A stretch of DNA of 64,000 bases from positions 62,001 to 126,000 of the forward strand of contig NZ_MSPW01000006.1 in the NCBI RefSeq assembly GCF_001955655.1, written 5' to 3'. Below are positions 17,804-27,381 of the stretch, piece by piece. Each line of letters starts with the position of its first letter. Within the stretch, counting starts at the first letter, position 1. The DNA is from Viridibacillus arenosi (GTDB lineage: Bacteria > Bacillota > Bacilli > Bacillales_A > Planococcaceae). A program made the position numbers and the translations under genes. A model generated the notes under the pieces. That model was not told where the DNA came from and ran no database searches. It saw nothing but the letters and a program-made list of their open reading frames with translations.

Positions 17804-18971
17804 ATATATTTTGATAATCAAGTACTGCTGCACCTAACGTTTTAGCAGCAATCAACATTGCTTCTTCACGGAAATCGAATTTTGCATGATGATGAGCATA
17901 TGCAGTTCCTTCAGGCATTGCACCTGTAAAGAAGAATACACCAGGTACCTTTTCTAGGTAGTATGAAAAATCTTCCCCAACCATAAGTGGAGCGCATTCA
18001 AGTACTTCATTAACACCAGGAATATCCTTCGCGATATCAAAAAGGAAAGCAGACTCTTTCTCATGATTGACAACAGCTGGATAGCCCCTAATGTATTCGA
18101 ATGTGTAGGCGCAATCAGCGGCAAGGCAAGTACCTTTAATAATACGTTCAATTTCAGCTTCCACTAAATCACGGACTTCAGGTAAAAATGTACGGACAGT
18201 ACCTGACATTTTAGCTTCCCCAGCAATAACATTAAAAGTATCTCCAGCGTGGAAGGAACCAATTGTTACTACAGCCGATTTAATAGGATCAACTCTGCGA
18301 GAGACGATATGCTGTAAATTTGTAACGAGTTGTGCACCAATTGTTACTGTATCAATCGTATCTTGTGGCATTGCACCATGTCCACCGCGGCCTTGTATAG
18401 AAATTTCGAAGCGATCTGCTGAAGCCATCATAGGTCCTGAGCGATGTTCAATAGTGCCAAACGGTGTTTGTGACCATAGATGTGTACCAAAAACAGCATC
18501 GACACCATCCAAGCAGCCCGCTTCCACCATAGGTTTTGCTCCACCAGGCGCTATTTCTTCAGCATGTTGATGAATGATGACATATTCACCAGCTAGCTGA
18601 TCGCGCATTTCATGAAGTGCTTTTGCAAGTTGTAGTAATGTGGCAGTATGACCATCATGACCACAAGCATGCATAACACCAGCGACAGTTGATTTATAGG
18701 GAACATCGTTTAATTCTTGAATAGGAAGTGCATCAAAGTCTGCTCTTAATGCAATTGTTTTACCAGTTTTTCCGCCTTTAATACGTGCAACAACCCCGTT
18801 GCCACCAACATTAGCTTCATAAACAACGCCGAGCTGATCGTAAAATTTTTGTATATACTTAGCTGTTTCAGTCTCATTAAAAGAAACTTCAGGATGCATA
18901 TGTAAATGGCGGCGAATTTGTACCATGTCTTTATAAGAAGCATCTAGTTTATCAAAAAGTTGTAGTTTCAT
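17802..18971 (-). CDS. yhaA: M20D-family amidohydrolase (YhaA-like)
   Basis: 389-residue zinc-dependent amidohydrolase related to N-acyl-amino-acid and N-acetyldiaminopimelate deacetylases. Metal-binding motifs are HACGHDGHTATLL, HQHAEEIAPGG and the C-terminal AHHHAKFDF; GRGGHGAMPQ marks the dimerisation domain. Substrate is not determined by sequence. Position beside ecsB matches yhaA in B. subtilis, which is the basis for the symbol. Confidence 0.85.
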   Translation of the reverse strand: MKLQLFDKLDASYKDMVQIRRHLHMHPEVSFNETETAKYIQKFYDQLGVVYEANVGGNGVVARIKGGKTGKTIALRADFDALPIQELNDVPYKSTVAGVMHACGHDGHTATLLQLAKALHEMRDQLAGEYVIIHQHAEEIAPGGAKPMVEAGCLDGVDAVFGTHLWSQTPFGTIEHRSGPMMASADRFEISIQGRGGHGAMPQDTIDTVTIGAQLVTNLQHIVSRRVDPIKSAVVTIGSFHAGDTFNVIAGEAKMSGTVRTFLPEVRDLVEAEIERIIKGTCLAADCAYTFEYIRGYPAVVNHEKESAFLFDIAKDIPGVNEVLECAPLMVGEDFSYYLEKVPGVFFFTGAMPEGTAYAHHHAKFDFREEAMLIAAKTLGAAVLDYQNI

Positions 18972-19020
18972 CTGCTATACCTCACTCATAGTTAGTATTA
19001 TTGATTTGCTTTTATTATAA

Positions 19021-19050
19021 CAAAAAAAGCCGAGCGCTTGACTCGACTTT
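19021..19050 (-). terminator. Terminator after hmoB
   Basis: Minus-strand hairpin AAGTCGAG-TCAAGCG-CTCGGCTT followed by a T run. Confidence 0.8.
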
Positions 19051-19055
19051 ACTAA

Positions 19056-19574
19056 TTAATCTTCAGTTTCTTCATTTTTTGCAGTGGTATAAGTTGTTAC
19101 ATATGCTTTACTTGTGAAAATGTTACGATTTTCAATACCTACTGCAGCAACTTGATTATCAAAAGCTTCTTTATATGCTTTTGATACTTTCCAAGCTTCA
19201 AATGAAGTTGGACCAGTCCATTCTGTTAAGACAATATAAGTTTCGGAATTGAGCGGTTTAAGTAAGCGATATGCTTTGAAACCAGGATCCGAATCAATTA
19301 CATGCGAACGACTTAAAAAACGATGTTCAAATATAGGACGACCTTCATCTGAAACAGGTAGATGATTCAATACAAAGAAACCTTTATCTTCTAATTCATT
19401 AATTGAATCGATTACTTCGTAGCTTCGAGGGGTTTGAAAAACAGATTTTCCCTCTGTCTCATGTAGCAACATAGAGTTGCCAGAGCCATGTAATACAATC
19501 ATTTTTTCGTTGGGATATTTTTTTCGTAAGCTTACCATAAATTCTGGAGTTCCAGATGTTAAATAAATATTCAA
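19056..19574 (-). CDS. hmoB: Heme-degrading monooxygenase HmoB-like
   Basis: 172-residue protein with the HmoB layout: an N-terminal extension and a C-terminal antibiotic-biosynthesis-monooxygenase (ABM) ferredoxin-like domain (about residues 75-165) with YIVLTEWTGPTSFEAW and SKAYKEAF. HmoB (YhgC) in B. subtilis degrades heme to biliverdin-like products and releases iron. Its location beside hemEHY on the opposite strand, as in B. subtilis, supports the call. Confidence 0.85.
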   Translation of the reverse strand: MNIYLTSGTPEFMVSLRKKYPNEKMIVLHGSGNSMLLHETEGKSVFQTPRSYEVIDSINELEDKGFFVLNHLPVSDEGRPIFEHRFLSRSHVIDSDPGFKAYRLLKPLNSETYIVLTEWTGPTSFEAWKVSKAYKEAFDNQVAAVGIENRNIFTSKAYVTTYTTAKNEETED

Positions 19575-19941
19575 TAATAACGCCTCCTATTTAATTTATA
19601 TGTTCTTAAATATAACCAGTTTCAGTGGCTAGTTGCTCGAGCCGGCGCTTTTATCATTCCTTTGTATATAATATTTAGCCATAGTTTATATCAATTAAAC
19701 ATTATAATGTGCACAATTAATAATTGTATGTTTGATATATCGATAATAAGTAAAATATATTAAAAGAATTTGAGGGTTTTTAGATTGTCAGACATCTTTG
19801 TCGAAAAGATGTCAACATTACAAACAATTTCATGACATTTCGGGCGGAAAACTATACAATAACATGGGAAACGACTATAGTGAAAACGGATACGAAAGTC
19901 GAAACGAATAACTTTTATATATGAAGGGAATGAATCTATTC
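19575..19941 (+). other. Intergenic region of about 365 bp: repeat remnant, inverted repeat, hemE promoter
   Basis: No gene is seen. It contains a GC-rich patch at 19624-19650 (AGTTGCTCGAGCCGGCGC) resembling parts of the structured element at 33736-33885, an 8-bp inverted repeat GACATCTT-N7-AAGATGTC at 19791-19813, and the hemE promoter. Confidence 0.6.
19832..19860 (+). promoter_or_regulatory. SigA-type promoter of hemEHY
   Basis: ATGACA (19832-19837), 17 nt, TACAAT (19855-19860). The inverted repeat at 19791-19813 lies about 20 bases upstream of the -35. Confidence 0.65.
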
Positions 19942-20991
19942 ATGAGAAAGATTAATGATACGCTTTTACGCGCAGCACGTGGAGAGAGGACAGCCTATAC
20001 TCCGGTTTGGTATATGCGTCAAGCAGGACGTTCACAGCCTGAATACCGTAAGATTAAAGAGAAATACTCATTAGAGGAAATTACACATCAACCAGAATTG
20101 TGTGCTTATGTGACACATTTACCGGTACAAAATTATAATGTTGATGCAGCCATTTTATATAAAGATATCGTAACACCACTACCAGGTATGGGTGTTGATG
20201 TGAAAATAAAAGCAGGTATTGGTCCAGTGATTTCAAACCCAATTCGCTCTGTAAAAGATGTAGAAGCTTTACGCGAATTTAATCCTGAAGAACATGTACC
20301 ATTCGTGCTTGATACAATAAAACTTTTAACTGAAGAACAATTAGATGTACCTTTAATCGGCTTTGCCGGCGCTCCATTTACACTTGCGAGCTATATGATT
20401 GAAGGTGGTCCTTCTAAAAGTTACAGCTTAACAAAATCATTCATGGTATCTGAGCCACAAGCTTGGTTCATGTTAATGGACAAGTTAGCGGATATGATTA
20501 TTGTGGATATTAAAGCTCAAGTTGGAGCAGGAGCTAAGGCATTCCAAATTTTTGACTCATGGGTTGGAGCACTAAGCAAAGAAGATTACCGTATCTTCAT
20601 TAAACCAGTTATGACAAGAATTTTTAGTGAGCTAAAAGAGTTAGATGTTCCGATGATCACATTCGGCGTAGGTGCAAGCCACTTAGCAATGGAATGGCAT
20701 GATTTACCGGTAGATGTTGTCGGCTTAGATTGGCGTTTGCCGATTAAAGAAGCGCGCGCTATGGGGATGACTAAACCAGTTCAAGGTAACTTAGATCCAA
20801 CATTATTATTAGCTGATTGGTCTGTTATTGAAGAACGCACAAAAGCAATTATTGACCAGGGCTTAGAAGTACCGGGTCATATTTTCAACTTAGGACACGG
20901 CGTTTTCCCTTCAGTAGATCCAGATGTTTTAAAACGTTTAACAACACTTATTCATGAATACAGTGCAGAGCAAGTTAAAGTACGTTCTTAA
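19942..20991 (+). CDS. hemE: Uroporphyrinogen decarboxylase
   Basis: 349-residue enzyme converting uroporphyrinogen III to coproporphyrinogen III. The near-invariant N-terminal motif [16 protein letters not shown] is present, as are [14 protein letters not shown] and [12 protein letters not shown] 19942 ([15 protein letters not shown]) matches the family start; ATGs at 19921 and 19930 are in frame. It heads the hemE-hemH-hemY operon. Confidence 0.95.
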   Translation: MRKINDTLLRAARGERTAYTPVWYMRQAGRSQPEYRKIKEKYSLEEITHQPELCAYVTHLPVQNYNVDAAILYKDIVTPLPGMGVDVKIKAGIGPVISNPIRSVKDVEALREFNPEEHVPFVLDTIKLLTEEQLDVPLIGFAGAPFTLASYMIEGGPSKSYSLTKSFMVSEPQAWFMLMDKLADMIIVDIKAQVGAGAKAFQIFDSWVGALSKEDYRIFIKPVMTRIFSELKELDVPMITFGVGASHLAMEWHDLPVDVVGLDWRLPIKEARAMGMTKPVQGNLDPTLLLADWSVIEERTKAIIDQGLEVPGHIFNLGHGVFPSVDPDVLKRLTTLIHEYSAEQVKVRS

Positions 20992-21025
20992 TAAGTAGTA
21001 AATAATTTTTTGAGGTGAATTTACA

Positions 21026-21958
21026 ATGAAAAAAACAATGGGCTTATTAGTTATGGCTTATGGTACACCAAACAACGAAGATGAAATTGAGGCATACTAT
21101 ACACATATTCGCCATGGTCGCAAACCTAGCGAAGAGTTAATCGAAGACCTACGTAGCCGTTATCAAGCTATCGGTGGTATTTCTCCTCTTGCAGAAACAA
21201 CTCGTAAACAAGCAGCAGCATTATGTGCTCGTTTAAATGAAGTTCAAGATGAAGTAGAGTACAAACTTTATATTGGTTTAAAACATATTGCACCATTCGT
21301 AGAAGATGCAGTAGAAGCAATGCATAAAGACGGTATTACTGAAGCAGTTTCCATCGTACTTGCCCCTCACTTCTCAACATTCTCTATTAAATCGTACAAT
21401 GGCCGTGCGAAAGAAAAAGCAGAAGAATTAGGTGGTTTAACAATCACTTCAGTTGAAAGCTGGTACAAAGAGCCAAAATTCATCCAATATTGGACTGAAA
21501 AAATCAATGAAGCGTTTGCTGACATGTCAGAAGAAGAACGTAACACAGCTTGTCTAATTGTTTCTAACCACTCATTACCTGAAAAGATTGTTAAATTAGG
21601 TGACCCTTATGCAGATCAACTACATGAAACAGCTGAAATTCTTCAGAAAGAAACAGGAGTAGAACATATGGAAGTGGGCTGGCAAAGTGCTGGTCAAACA
21701 CCGGAACCTTGGCTTGGACCAGATGTTCAAGATTTAACCCGCGAACTATACAACGAAAAAGGCTACCGTTCATTTGTTTATACACCAGTAGGCTTTACTG
21801 CGGAACATTTAGAGGTATTGTATGACAATGACTATGAATGTCGTATAGTTTGTGAAGAATTAGGAGCTAACTATCGTCGTCCAGCTATGCCAAACGATGA
21901 TCCATTATTCATCGATGCAATGGTTGATGTTATTAATAAAACGTTATCTCAAGCCTAA
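21026..21958 (+). CDS. hemH: Coproporphyrin III ferrochelatase
   Basis: 310-residue ferrochelatase (CpfC) that inserts iron into coproporphyrin III in the Gram-positive heme route. Visible marks are [20 protein letters not shown] at the N-terminus, [16 protein letters not shown] and the metal-site histidine in [14 protein letters not shown] 21026 follows a TGAGGTG site. It lies between hemE and hemY. Confidence 0.95.
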   Translation: MKKTMGLLVMAYGTPNNEDEIEAYYTHIRHGRKPSEELIEDLRSRYQAIGGISPLAETTRKQAAALCARLNEVQDEVEYKLYIGLKHIAPFVEDAVEAMHKDGITEAVSIVLAPHFSTFSIKSYNGRAKEKAEELGGLTITSVESWYKEPKFIQYWTEKINEAFADMSEEERNTACLIVSNHSLPEKIVKLGDPYADQLHETAEILQKETGVEHMEVGWQSAGQTPEPWLGPDVQDLTRELYNEKGYRSFVYTPVGFTAEHLEVLYDNDYECRIVCEELGANYRRPAMPNDDPLFIDAMVDVINKTLSQA

Positions 21959-21967
21959 TAGAAAGTG

Positions 21968-23389
21968 ATGATTGATGTGACTGAACAAAAGCAAAGAGTA
22001 GCCGTTATCGGTGGTGGGATTTCAGGCTTAGCTGCTGCGTTCTATTTGCAACAAGAGGCTAAAGAGAAAAAACTTCCATTAGAAATAGTACTGATTGAAT
22101 CTTCTCATCGTTTAGGTGGCAAGATTCAAACTGTACGCAAGGAAAATTTTATCATTGAACGTGGTCCAAACTCATTTATTGATAACAATAATAGTATGGC
22201 CAAATTAGTAAAAGACTTAGGTATCGAAGACCAGCTCATTCGAAGTGAAGCAGGTCAAACGTACATTACTGTCAATGAAAAACTATATCCAGTACCAGCA
22301 GGGTCAATTTTAGGGATTCCCACAAAGTTATCTTCATTTTTAGCTTCTGATATTGTGTCTTGGAGCGGTAAAGTGCGTGCTACATGTGACCTATGGTTTC
22401 CTCGTTCTCGAGTACAAGAAGATCAGCCTTTAGGGAAATTTATACGTAGAAGATTCGGTAAGGAAACTGTTGAGAATATTATAGAGCCGCTTTTATTAGG
22501 TATTTCTGCTGGAGATATAGAACAGCTTAGTTTACAAGCAACTTTTCCAGAACTAATTGAAATGGAAAAAGAATATAGAAGTTTAATGACAGGTATGAAA
22601 AAGGCACTTTCTGAGACCTCTCATGATGACTCAAAGAGCATTGAAGAGCGTTCATTCCAAACTTTTATAAATGGTCTTGAAACGTTGATAGAGGCATTAG
22701 AGGGACGACTAATAGATACGACTATTTTAAAAAGTGTCAAAGTTGAATCGATTGCAAAAGCAGCGCATCAAGTCACATTGTCTTTGAATAATAAGACCTC
22801 AATTGCCGCAGACGCAGTAATTTTAGCTACACCACATCTTATAACTCAAAAAATGTTTGCCAAACAAGGTTTATTACAAAATTTACAAGATATCCCACTA
22901 GCAACTGTTGCTACTGTATCGATGGCATTTCCCATAGAAGCAATGGATGAAAGTTTTAATGGCTCTGGATTCACTGTTGCGCGTAATAGCGATTTCTCAA
23001 TTACATCTTGTTCATGGATACATCGAAAATGGCCGGCATTTGTTCCAGAGGGCTATGCTTTATTGGAAGTTTATGTAGGACGTTCAGGTGATGAAGCGAT
23101 TGTCGATTTATCGGATGGTGAGATTGAAAAGATTGTCTTACAAGATTTAAATAGAGTGACCCCGCTAAAAGGGAGTCCATTATTTACCGTTGTTTCGAGA
23201 TGGAAAGAAGCTATGCCTCAGTATACAGTTGGTCACACTCAACGTGTAGAATTAGTTAAACAAGAATTATATGAACACTTCCCTACGATGAAGTTGGTAG
23301 GAAGTTCTTATGAAGGAACAAGTTTACCTAATTGTGTTGACCAGGCTCGAAGCGCAGTGGATGAGTTATTAATAAAATTATTTGAATAA
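21968..23389 (+). CDS. hemY: Coproporphyrinogen III oxidase (HemY/CgoX)
   Basis: 473-residue FAD protein that oxidises coproporphyrinogen III to coproporphyrin III. The FAD motif is VAVIGGGISGLAAAFYL, followed by IERGPNSFIDNN; the C-terminus has VGSSYEGTSLPNCVDQA. The start is uncertain: ATG 21968, GTG 21965 and GTG 21977 are all in frame with only weak ribosome sites. Gene order hemE-hemH-hemY is that of B. subtilis. Confidence 0.94.
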   Translation: MIDVTEQKQRVAVIGGGISGLAAAFYLQQEAKEKKLPLEIVLIESSHRLGGKIQTVRKENFIIERGPNSFIDNNNSMAKLVKDLGIEDQLIRSEAGQTYITVNEKLYPVPAGSILGIPTKLSSFLASDIVSWSGKVRATCDLWFPRSRVQEDQPLGKFIRRRFGKETVENIIEPLLLGISAGDIEQLSLQATFPELIEMEKEYRSLMTGMKKALSETSHDDSKSIEERSFQTFINGLETLIEALEGRLIDTTILKSVKVESIAKAAHQVTLSLNNKTSIAADAVILATPHLITQKMFAKQGLLQNLQDIPLATVATVSMAFPIEAMDESFNGSGFTVARNSDFSITSCSWIHRKWPAFVPEGYALLEVYVGRSGDEAIVDLSDGEIEKIVLQDLNRVTPLKGSPLFTVVSRWKEAMPQYTVGHTQRVELVKQELYEHFPTMKLVGSSYEGTSLPNCVDQARSAVDELLIKLFE

Positions 23390-23712
23390 TGGAGTCGTTC
23401 TTTTCGTTGGTTTAAAGATACCTACAGAAGAGCGATTTTTTTTGCCATTTTATCAATATATTTATGTAATTCTTGAGGCATACATGACGTCGCGAACTCT
23501 GGTTATGTTCCCTTAGAAGAGCGCTTTTGTCATTTCAGAGTGTCCAGTCTCAAGCTCAAGCCCCTTGAGTTCAATTTATCGTGTAGTGAACTTAGGTTAT
23601 ATTTCTTTAGACGATTCTATTCCACATTTCTAATTGTTCACAATTTACTTCCCTTTCTTTCATTATTATTTCACATTTATACAGTATGATGAAAAGGGAA
23701 GGGGTGATGGAG
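23390..23712 (+). other. Intergenic region of about 320 bp: hemY terminator and repeat remnant
   Basis: A hairpin with stem TCGTTCTT / AAGAGCGA and a T8 run (23393-23443) probably ends hemEHY. A short direct repeat AGAAGAGCG-N-TTTT occurs at about 23426 and 23517. GTGTCCAG...AAGCCCCTTGAG at 23539-23569 looks like a worn Bacillales intergenic repeat. No gene seen. Confidence 0.5.
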
Positions 23713-24672
23713 TTGAGAAAGCGTGTTACGGTCATCATATTATTTTTCTTATTACTCCTTTTTGGATGTGGAAAGGATGCGTACCCAGCAATTCCAGCAG
23801 ATACTTCCTTTATCGCAGCAGTCAATATACAGCAGCCTTCAGTCACTTTTGTAAATAAAGATTTAAAGGTTTTTGCTACTTGGCAATTAGAGAAAGCATA
23901 CACAGGTGCCACTTTGATTGGTCAGCAATATTTACTGCTTTATGGTAACCAGCTAGAGAGTGCGGACGTTTATAATTTAAGTACCGGTGAAGTGGCGTAT
24001 TCCATTGCAACTGGTGCTGGAGTAACGAATGCCATCTATGCACCAAATAAGAAAATTCTCTACATATCAAATGGCAAAACGAATCGCGTTACGGCTTATA
24101 CTAATAAAGGCGAGCAAATCGCTGAGCAGAAGGTAGGTAATTATCCGATGTCGATGGTTACCCACGGACAAAATTTATATGTAGTTAATTATAAAGATAC
24201 AAAACTTTCTGTCCTTGATGCAGAGTCTCTTAAAGTGAAAGATAAGTGGCAAATTCCAAAATCCTCTCACGGGATGATTATTTTAGAAAAAAGAAAAGAA
24301 CTATGGCTTGGTGGACACGGAGCGGGTATGAAACCGAATACGACTGTCGATATTTTTGATATAAATAAGGGGCAGAAGGATCGTGAACTTTCACTACCAA
24401 TGATGCCAATTAGTTTTGCGATTGACAATGACCGAATATATGTTGTCAGTCATGGGCAAAGTCAATTATATGAAGTAAATGATGAAGGTCGTGTATTGAG
24501 TGCACAAGAAATTGGCGCTAATCCATTTGCAGTGCAACTTTTTGAGCAATATGTCGTAGTAGCAGGGTACGATGATCAAACATTATACTTTATGAAAAAT
24601 AATGATGTTACAAAAAAAGTGAAAGTTGATAAAGGACCATTTCAATTGATTGTAAGGGAGATGAGCGAATGA
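23713..24672 (+). CDS. YncE-like beta-propeller lipoprotein
   Basis: 319-residue predicted lipoprotein. The N-terminal signal is a basic RKR followed by a hydrophobic stretch and a lipobox (LLLLFGC). The mature part has repeated blade-like units (for example TNAIYAPNKKILYISNGKTN, SMVTHGQNLYVVNYKDTKLS, DNDRIYVVSHGQSQLYEVN), as in YncE-like seven-blade propellers. The TTG at 23713 is favoured because AAGGGG at 23699-23704 is eight bases upstream; ATG 23707 is too close. It overlaps the response regulator by ATGA, so it is the first gene of a four-gene unit with a two-component system and a FixH-like lipoprotein. Function not known. Confidence 0.7.
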   Translation: MRKRVTVIILFFLLLLFGCGKDAYPAIPADTSFIAAVNIQQPSVTFVNKDLKVFATWQLEKAYTGATLIGQQYLLLYGNQLESADVYNLSTGEVAYSIATGAGVTNAIYAPNKKILYISNGKTNRVTAYTNKGEQIAEQKVGNYPMSMVTHGQNLYVVNYKDTKLSVLDAESLKVKDKWQIPKSSHGMIILEKRKELWLGGHGAGMKPNTTVDIFDINKGQKDRELSLPMMPISFAIDNDRIYVVSHGQSQLYEVNDEGRVLSAQEIGANPFAVQLFEQYVVVAGYDDQTLYFMKNNDVTKKVKVDKGPFQLIVREMSE

Positions 24673-25352
24673 CATCCATTCTAATTGTAGATGATGAACA
24701 AGATATGAGGAATTTAATCCATATGATGTTAAAAAAGTCAGGATTTCAAACACTACAAGCTGAAAATGGCTACGTTGCTATAACAACCCTCGCTCAAGCG
24801 AAAGTCGATATAGTATTGCTCGATGTTATGATGCCAGGTATAAATGGCTTTCAAGTATGCGAAGAAATTCGTAAAACTTCGAATGTACCAATCATTTTCC
24901 TAACTGCAAAGGATGCAAATGAGGACAAGGTAAAAGGTTTAACGCTTGGTGCAGATGATTACATTGTAAAGCCATTTACATCAACAGAACTTGTGGCTCG
25001 AATAATAGCCGTGTTGCGTCGCACCGGAAATGCTCCAGTGGAGGTGCAAGTAAAGCATTTATGTAAAGGGACAATTGATTTGGATGAGGTATCTAGAAAA
25101 GTATTTGTAGCAGGAAGTGTAATTCCCCTAACGTTAAAAGAATTTGACTTATTACATTTGTTTATGACAAATGAAAATACGGTTTACACACGTGAACAAT
25201 TATTAGAGAAATTATGGGGTCTAGATTATGCAGGGGGAACCAGAACGGTAGATACGCATATTAAAACACTTCGATTAAAATTAGGAAAAGAAGCTGGTCA
25301 ATTTATTCACACCGTATGGGGGCTAGGCTATCGCTTTGAGGTAAGGATATGA
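24669..25352 (+). CDS. OmpR/PhoB-family response regulator
   Basis: 227-residue regulator with an N-terminal receiver domain: acidic pair in LIVDDEQDMRN, phospho-acceptor Asp in IVLLDVMMPG and the KPF lysine (VKPFTSTEL). The C-terminal winged helix has LTLKEFDLLHLF and the end HTVWGLGYRFEV. It overlaps the lipoprotein before it and the kinase after it by four bases each, so all are co-translated. Its targets are unknown; the flanking lipoproteins are the most likely ones. Confidence 0.92.
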   Translation: MTSILIVDDEQDMRNLIHMMLKKSGFQTLQAENGYVAITTLAQAKVDIVLLDVMMPGINGFQVCEEIRKTSNVPIIFLTAKDANEDKVKGLTLGADDYIVKPFTSTELVARIIAVLRRTGNAPVEVQVKHLCKGTIDLDEVSRKVFVAGSVIPLTLKEFDLLHLFMTNENTVYTREQLLEKLWGLDYAGGTRTVDTHIKTLRLKLGKEAGQFIHTVWGLGYRFEVRI

Positions 25353-26740
25353 AAAAACTGTCCTCACGAATTTGGGCAATGATTTTAATTTTCTTAACAC
25401 TAACCGTTCTTTTTATGTACATACTAACCCATTTTTTATATGAACGATTGTATGTTAAAGATGCGGAACAGTCGATGATTGAAGTTGGGGAGAAATTGGC
25501 AACGATTTATGAAGGCGGTAAAGTAACCGAAGATTTGATCGCGCAAATTGATAATTATAATAATTACTCAGATGTCTCTGTATTTGCTGTTAAGAATCCA
25601 CGTGAACTAAGTGCTTGTGTACCATTTGATATTGATTACAAAACATTGATTGGTGCAGAGGAGCGGCAGAAACTTTTACAAGAACAAACTGTCACCAAGA
25701 TGGGATATGAGGAGCGCTTTGATCGGCAAATTATTTCTGTTATTATTCCGCTGACAGATCAAAACCGTTTAGAAGGTATTATTTATATATATTTCCCGTT
25801 AGCGAAAATATCGGAATTGGCATCTAAAGAAGTTACTTTTTTATTAGGTAGTGCAGCAGTATTTTTAATAATTGTAGGTTTTGGTATTTATAAGGGAATA
25901 GGTCATATTATGAAACCTCTTAATGCGTTGCAAAATGCTGCAGAGAAAATGGCTGAAGGAAATTATGAAATGAGAGTCCAAGTTACATCAAAAGACGAAA
26001 TTGGCCAGTTATCAAAAACCTTTAACAAAATGGCGACCGCTATTCAACAAAATGATGAGAAGCAAAAGAGTTTTTTAGCTACCGTGTCACATGAATTACG
26101 AACTCCTATTAGTTATGTGAAGGGATACGGAGAAGCTATACAAGAAGGGGTAATTCCAGAACAAGAACAGCATGAAACGATTTCCTTAATCGTCCGAGAA
26201 GCTAATCGTATGGAAAAGCTGACAAATGAATTGTTACAATTATCACGAGCAACTAACTTATCTGAACCGATTGCATTATTTCCGTTACCACTCGCAGAAA
26301 CAATTCGTGAGGTAGTGTTATTAACAGAGCAACAAGCGCTTAAAAAGGACATAAAAGTGAATATTGATGTTAGTGAGGATATTATAGTTAATGCAGATGA
26401 GGAGAAATTAAAGCAAATTTTCATAAACTTAATTGAAAATGCATTACGTTATTCTAATGAGAAGACATCAATAGAAATAACTGCAGAAACAAATGGACGT
26501 TTTGTAAACATTGAAATAGAAGATCATGGCATCGGGATTCCGGCGGAGGATCTACCTCATGTAACAGAGAGGTTTTATAGAGTAAATAAAGCGAGAAGCC
26601 GTAGTGATGGCGGAAGTGGATTAGGTCTTTCAATAGTTGATCAGCTTGTTAAATTGCATGAAGGTACTTGGCAAATTGATAGTGAGTTTGGAAAAGGAAC
26701 AACAATTACAATACAAATACCAATGGTAGAGGAGTTTTAA
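25349..26740 (+). CDS. Sensor histidine kinase with extracytoplasmic domain and HAMP
   Basis: 463 residues: an N-terminal membrane helix (WAMILIFLTLTVLFMYILTH), an extracytoplasmic sensor domain of about 130 residues, a second helix (TFLLGSAAVFLIIVGFGI), HAMP (about 190-240), HisKA with SHELRTPISYVKGYG, and HATPase with NLIENALRYS, DHGIGIP and GGSGLGLSI. It pairs with the response regulator just upstream. The signal is unknown, but the kinase lies between two genes for surface lipoproteins. Confidence 0.93.
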   Translation: MKKLSSRIWAMILIFLTLTVLFMYILTHFLYERLYVKDAEQSMIEVGEKLATIYEGGKVTEDLIAQIDNYNNYSDVSVFAVKNPRELSACVPFDIDYKTLIGAEERQKLLQEQTVTKMGYEERFDRQIISVIIPLTDQNRLEGIIYIYFPLAKISELASKEVTFLLGSAAVFLIIVGFGIYKGIGHIMKPLNALQNAAEKMAEGNYEMRVQVTSKDEIGQLSKTFNKMATAIQQNDEKQKSFLATVSHELRTPISYVKGYGEAIQEGVIPEQEQHETISLIVREANRMEKLTNELLQLSRATNLSEPIALFPLPLAETIREVVLLTEQQALKKDIKVNIDVSEDIIVNADEEKLKQIFINLIENALRYSNEKTSIEITAETNGRFVNIEIEDHGIGIPAEDLPHVTERFYRVNKARSRSDGGSGLGLSIVDQLVKLHEGTWQIDSEFGKGTTITIQIPMVEEF

Positions 26741-26742
26741 TA

Positions 26743-27255
26743 ATGAAGAAATGGATGATGAGTTTATTAGTAATTATAGGTTTACTTGCAGGATGTAATA
26801 ATGATGAAAAGAAAGAAGACCATGTGTCAAATAATGAAGGAACAACTGTCGAAGTAAAAGTTGATATTTTAACACCAGAAAAAGTGGAGGCAAATAAAGA
26901 GATTGAATTAGCTGCACATGTAACACAAGGTGGAGAAGATGTGAACGATGCAGATGACGTGAAATTTGAAGTATGGGAATCAGGTATGCGTGAAGATGGG
27001 CAAATGATCGAAGGTAAACTGGATGAAAAAGGTAATTACAAAGCGACTATCACTTTTGAACATGATGGAGTTTACTACATGCATGCTCACACAAATGCAA
27101 GAGGTCTACATGTTATGCCGAAACAAAAAATAATTGTGGGTAATCCAGATATGAGTAAAGTGAAAGAAGAATCAAATGACGGATCGAAAGGTATGGATCA
27201 CATGAATAAGAATGATGAAGAAGATGAAGAATCGTCTAATGATTCATCAAAATAA
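26743..27255 (+). CDS. FixH/YtkA-like lipoprotein
   Basis: 170 residues. Signal peptide MKKWMMSLLVIIGLLAGC with lipobox LAGC; then a charged linker and an immunoglobulin-like domain of the YtkA/FixH type (about residues 35-130) with VKFEVWESGMREDGQM and the His/Met-rich HDGVYYMHAHTNARGLHVMP. The tail is acidic and Ser-rich with one MDHM. The His/Met spacing would suit copper or another metal, but this is only inference. It starts two bases after the kinase stop and is followed by a terminator. Confidence 0.75.
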   Translation: MKKWMMSLLVIIGLLAGCNNDEKKEDHVSNNEGTTVEVKVDILTPEKVEANKEIELAAHVTQGGEDVNDADDVKFEVWESGMREDGQMIEGKLDEKGNYKATITFEHDGVYYMHAHTNARGLHVMPKQKIIVGNPDMSKVKEESNDGSKGMDHMNKNDEEDEESSNDSSK

Positions 27256-27311
27256 AATAGCTCGTTATTTTGTATGGAAAACACTTGCAACTTTCAATTG
27301 TTGCGTGTAGA

Positions 27312-27356
27312 ATAAATGACCAGATGACTAAATTAGTTTTCTGGTCATTTTTATTC
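27312..27356 (+). terminator. Terminator after the lipoprotein/two-component operon
   Basis: Hairpin AATGACCAGA-N14-TCTGGTCATT followed by TTT, at 27316-27354. Confidence 0.85.
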
Positions 27357-27381
27357 AAAATGAAAGTTGGTGAGAAACAAA

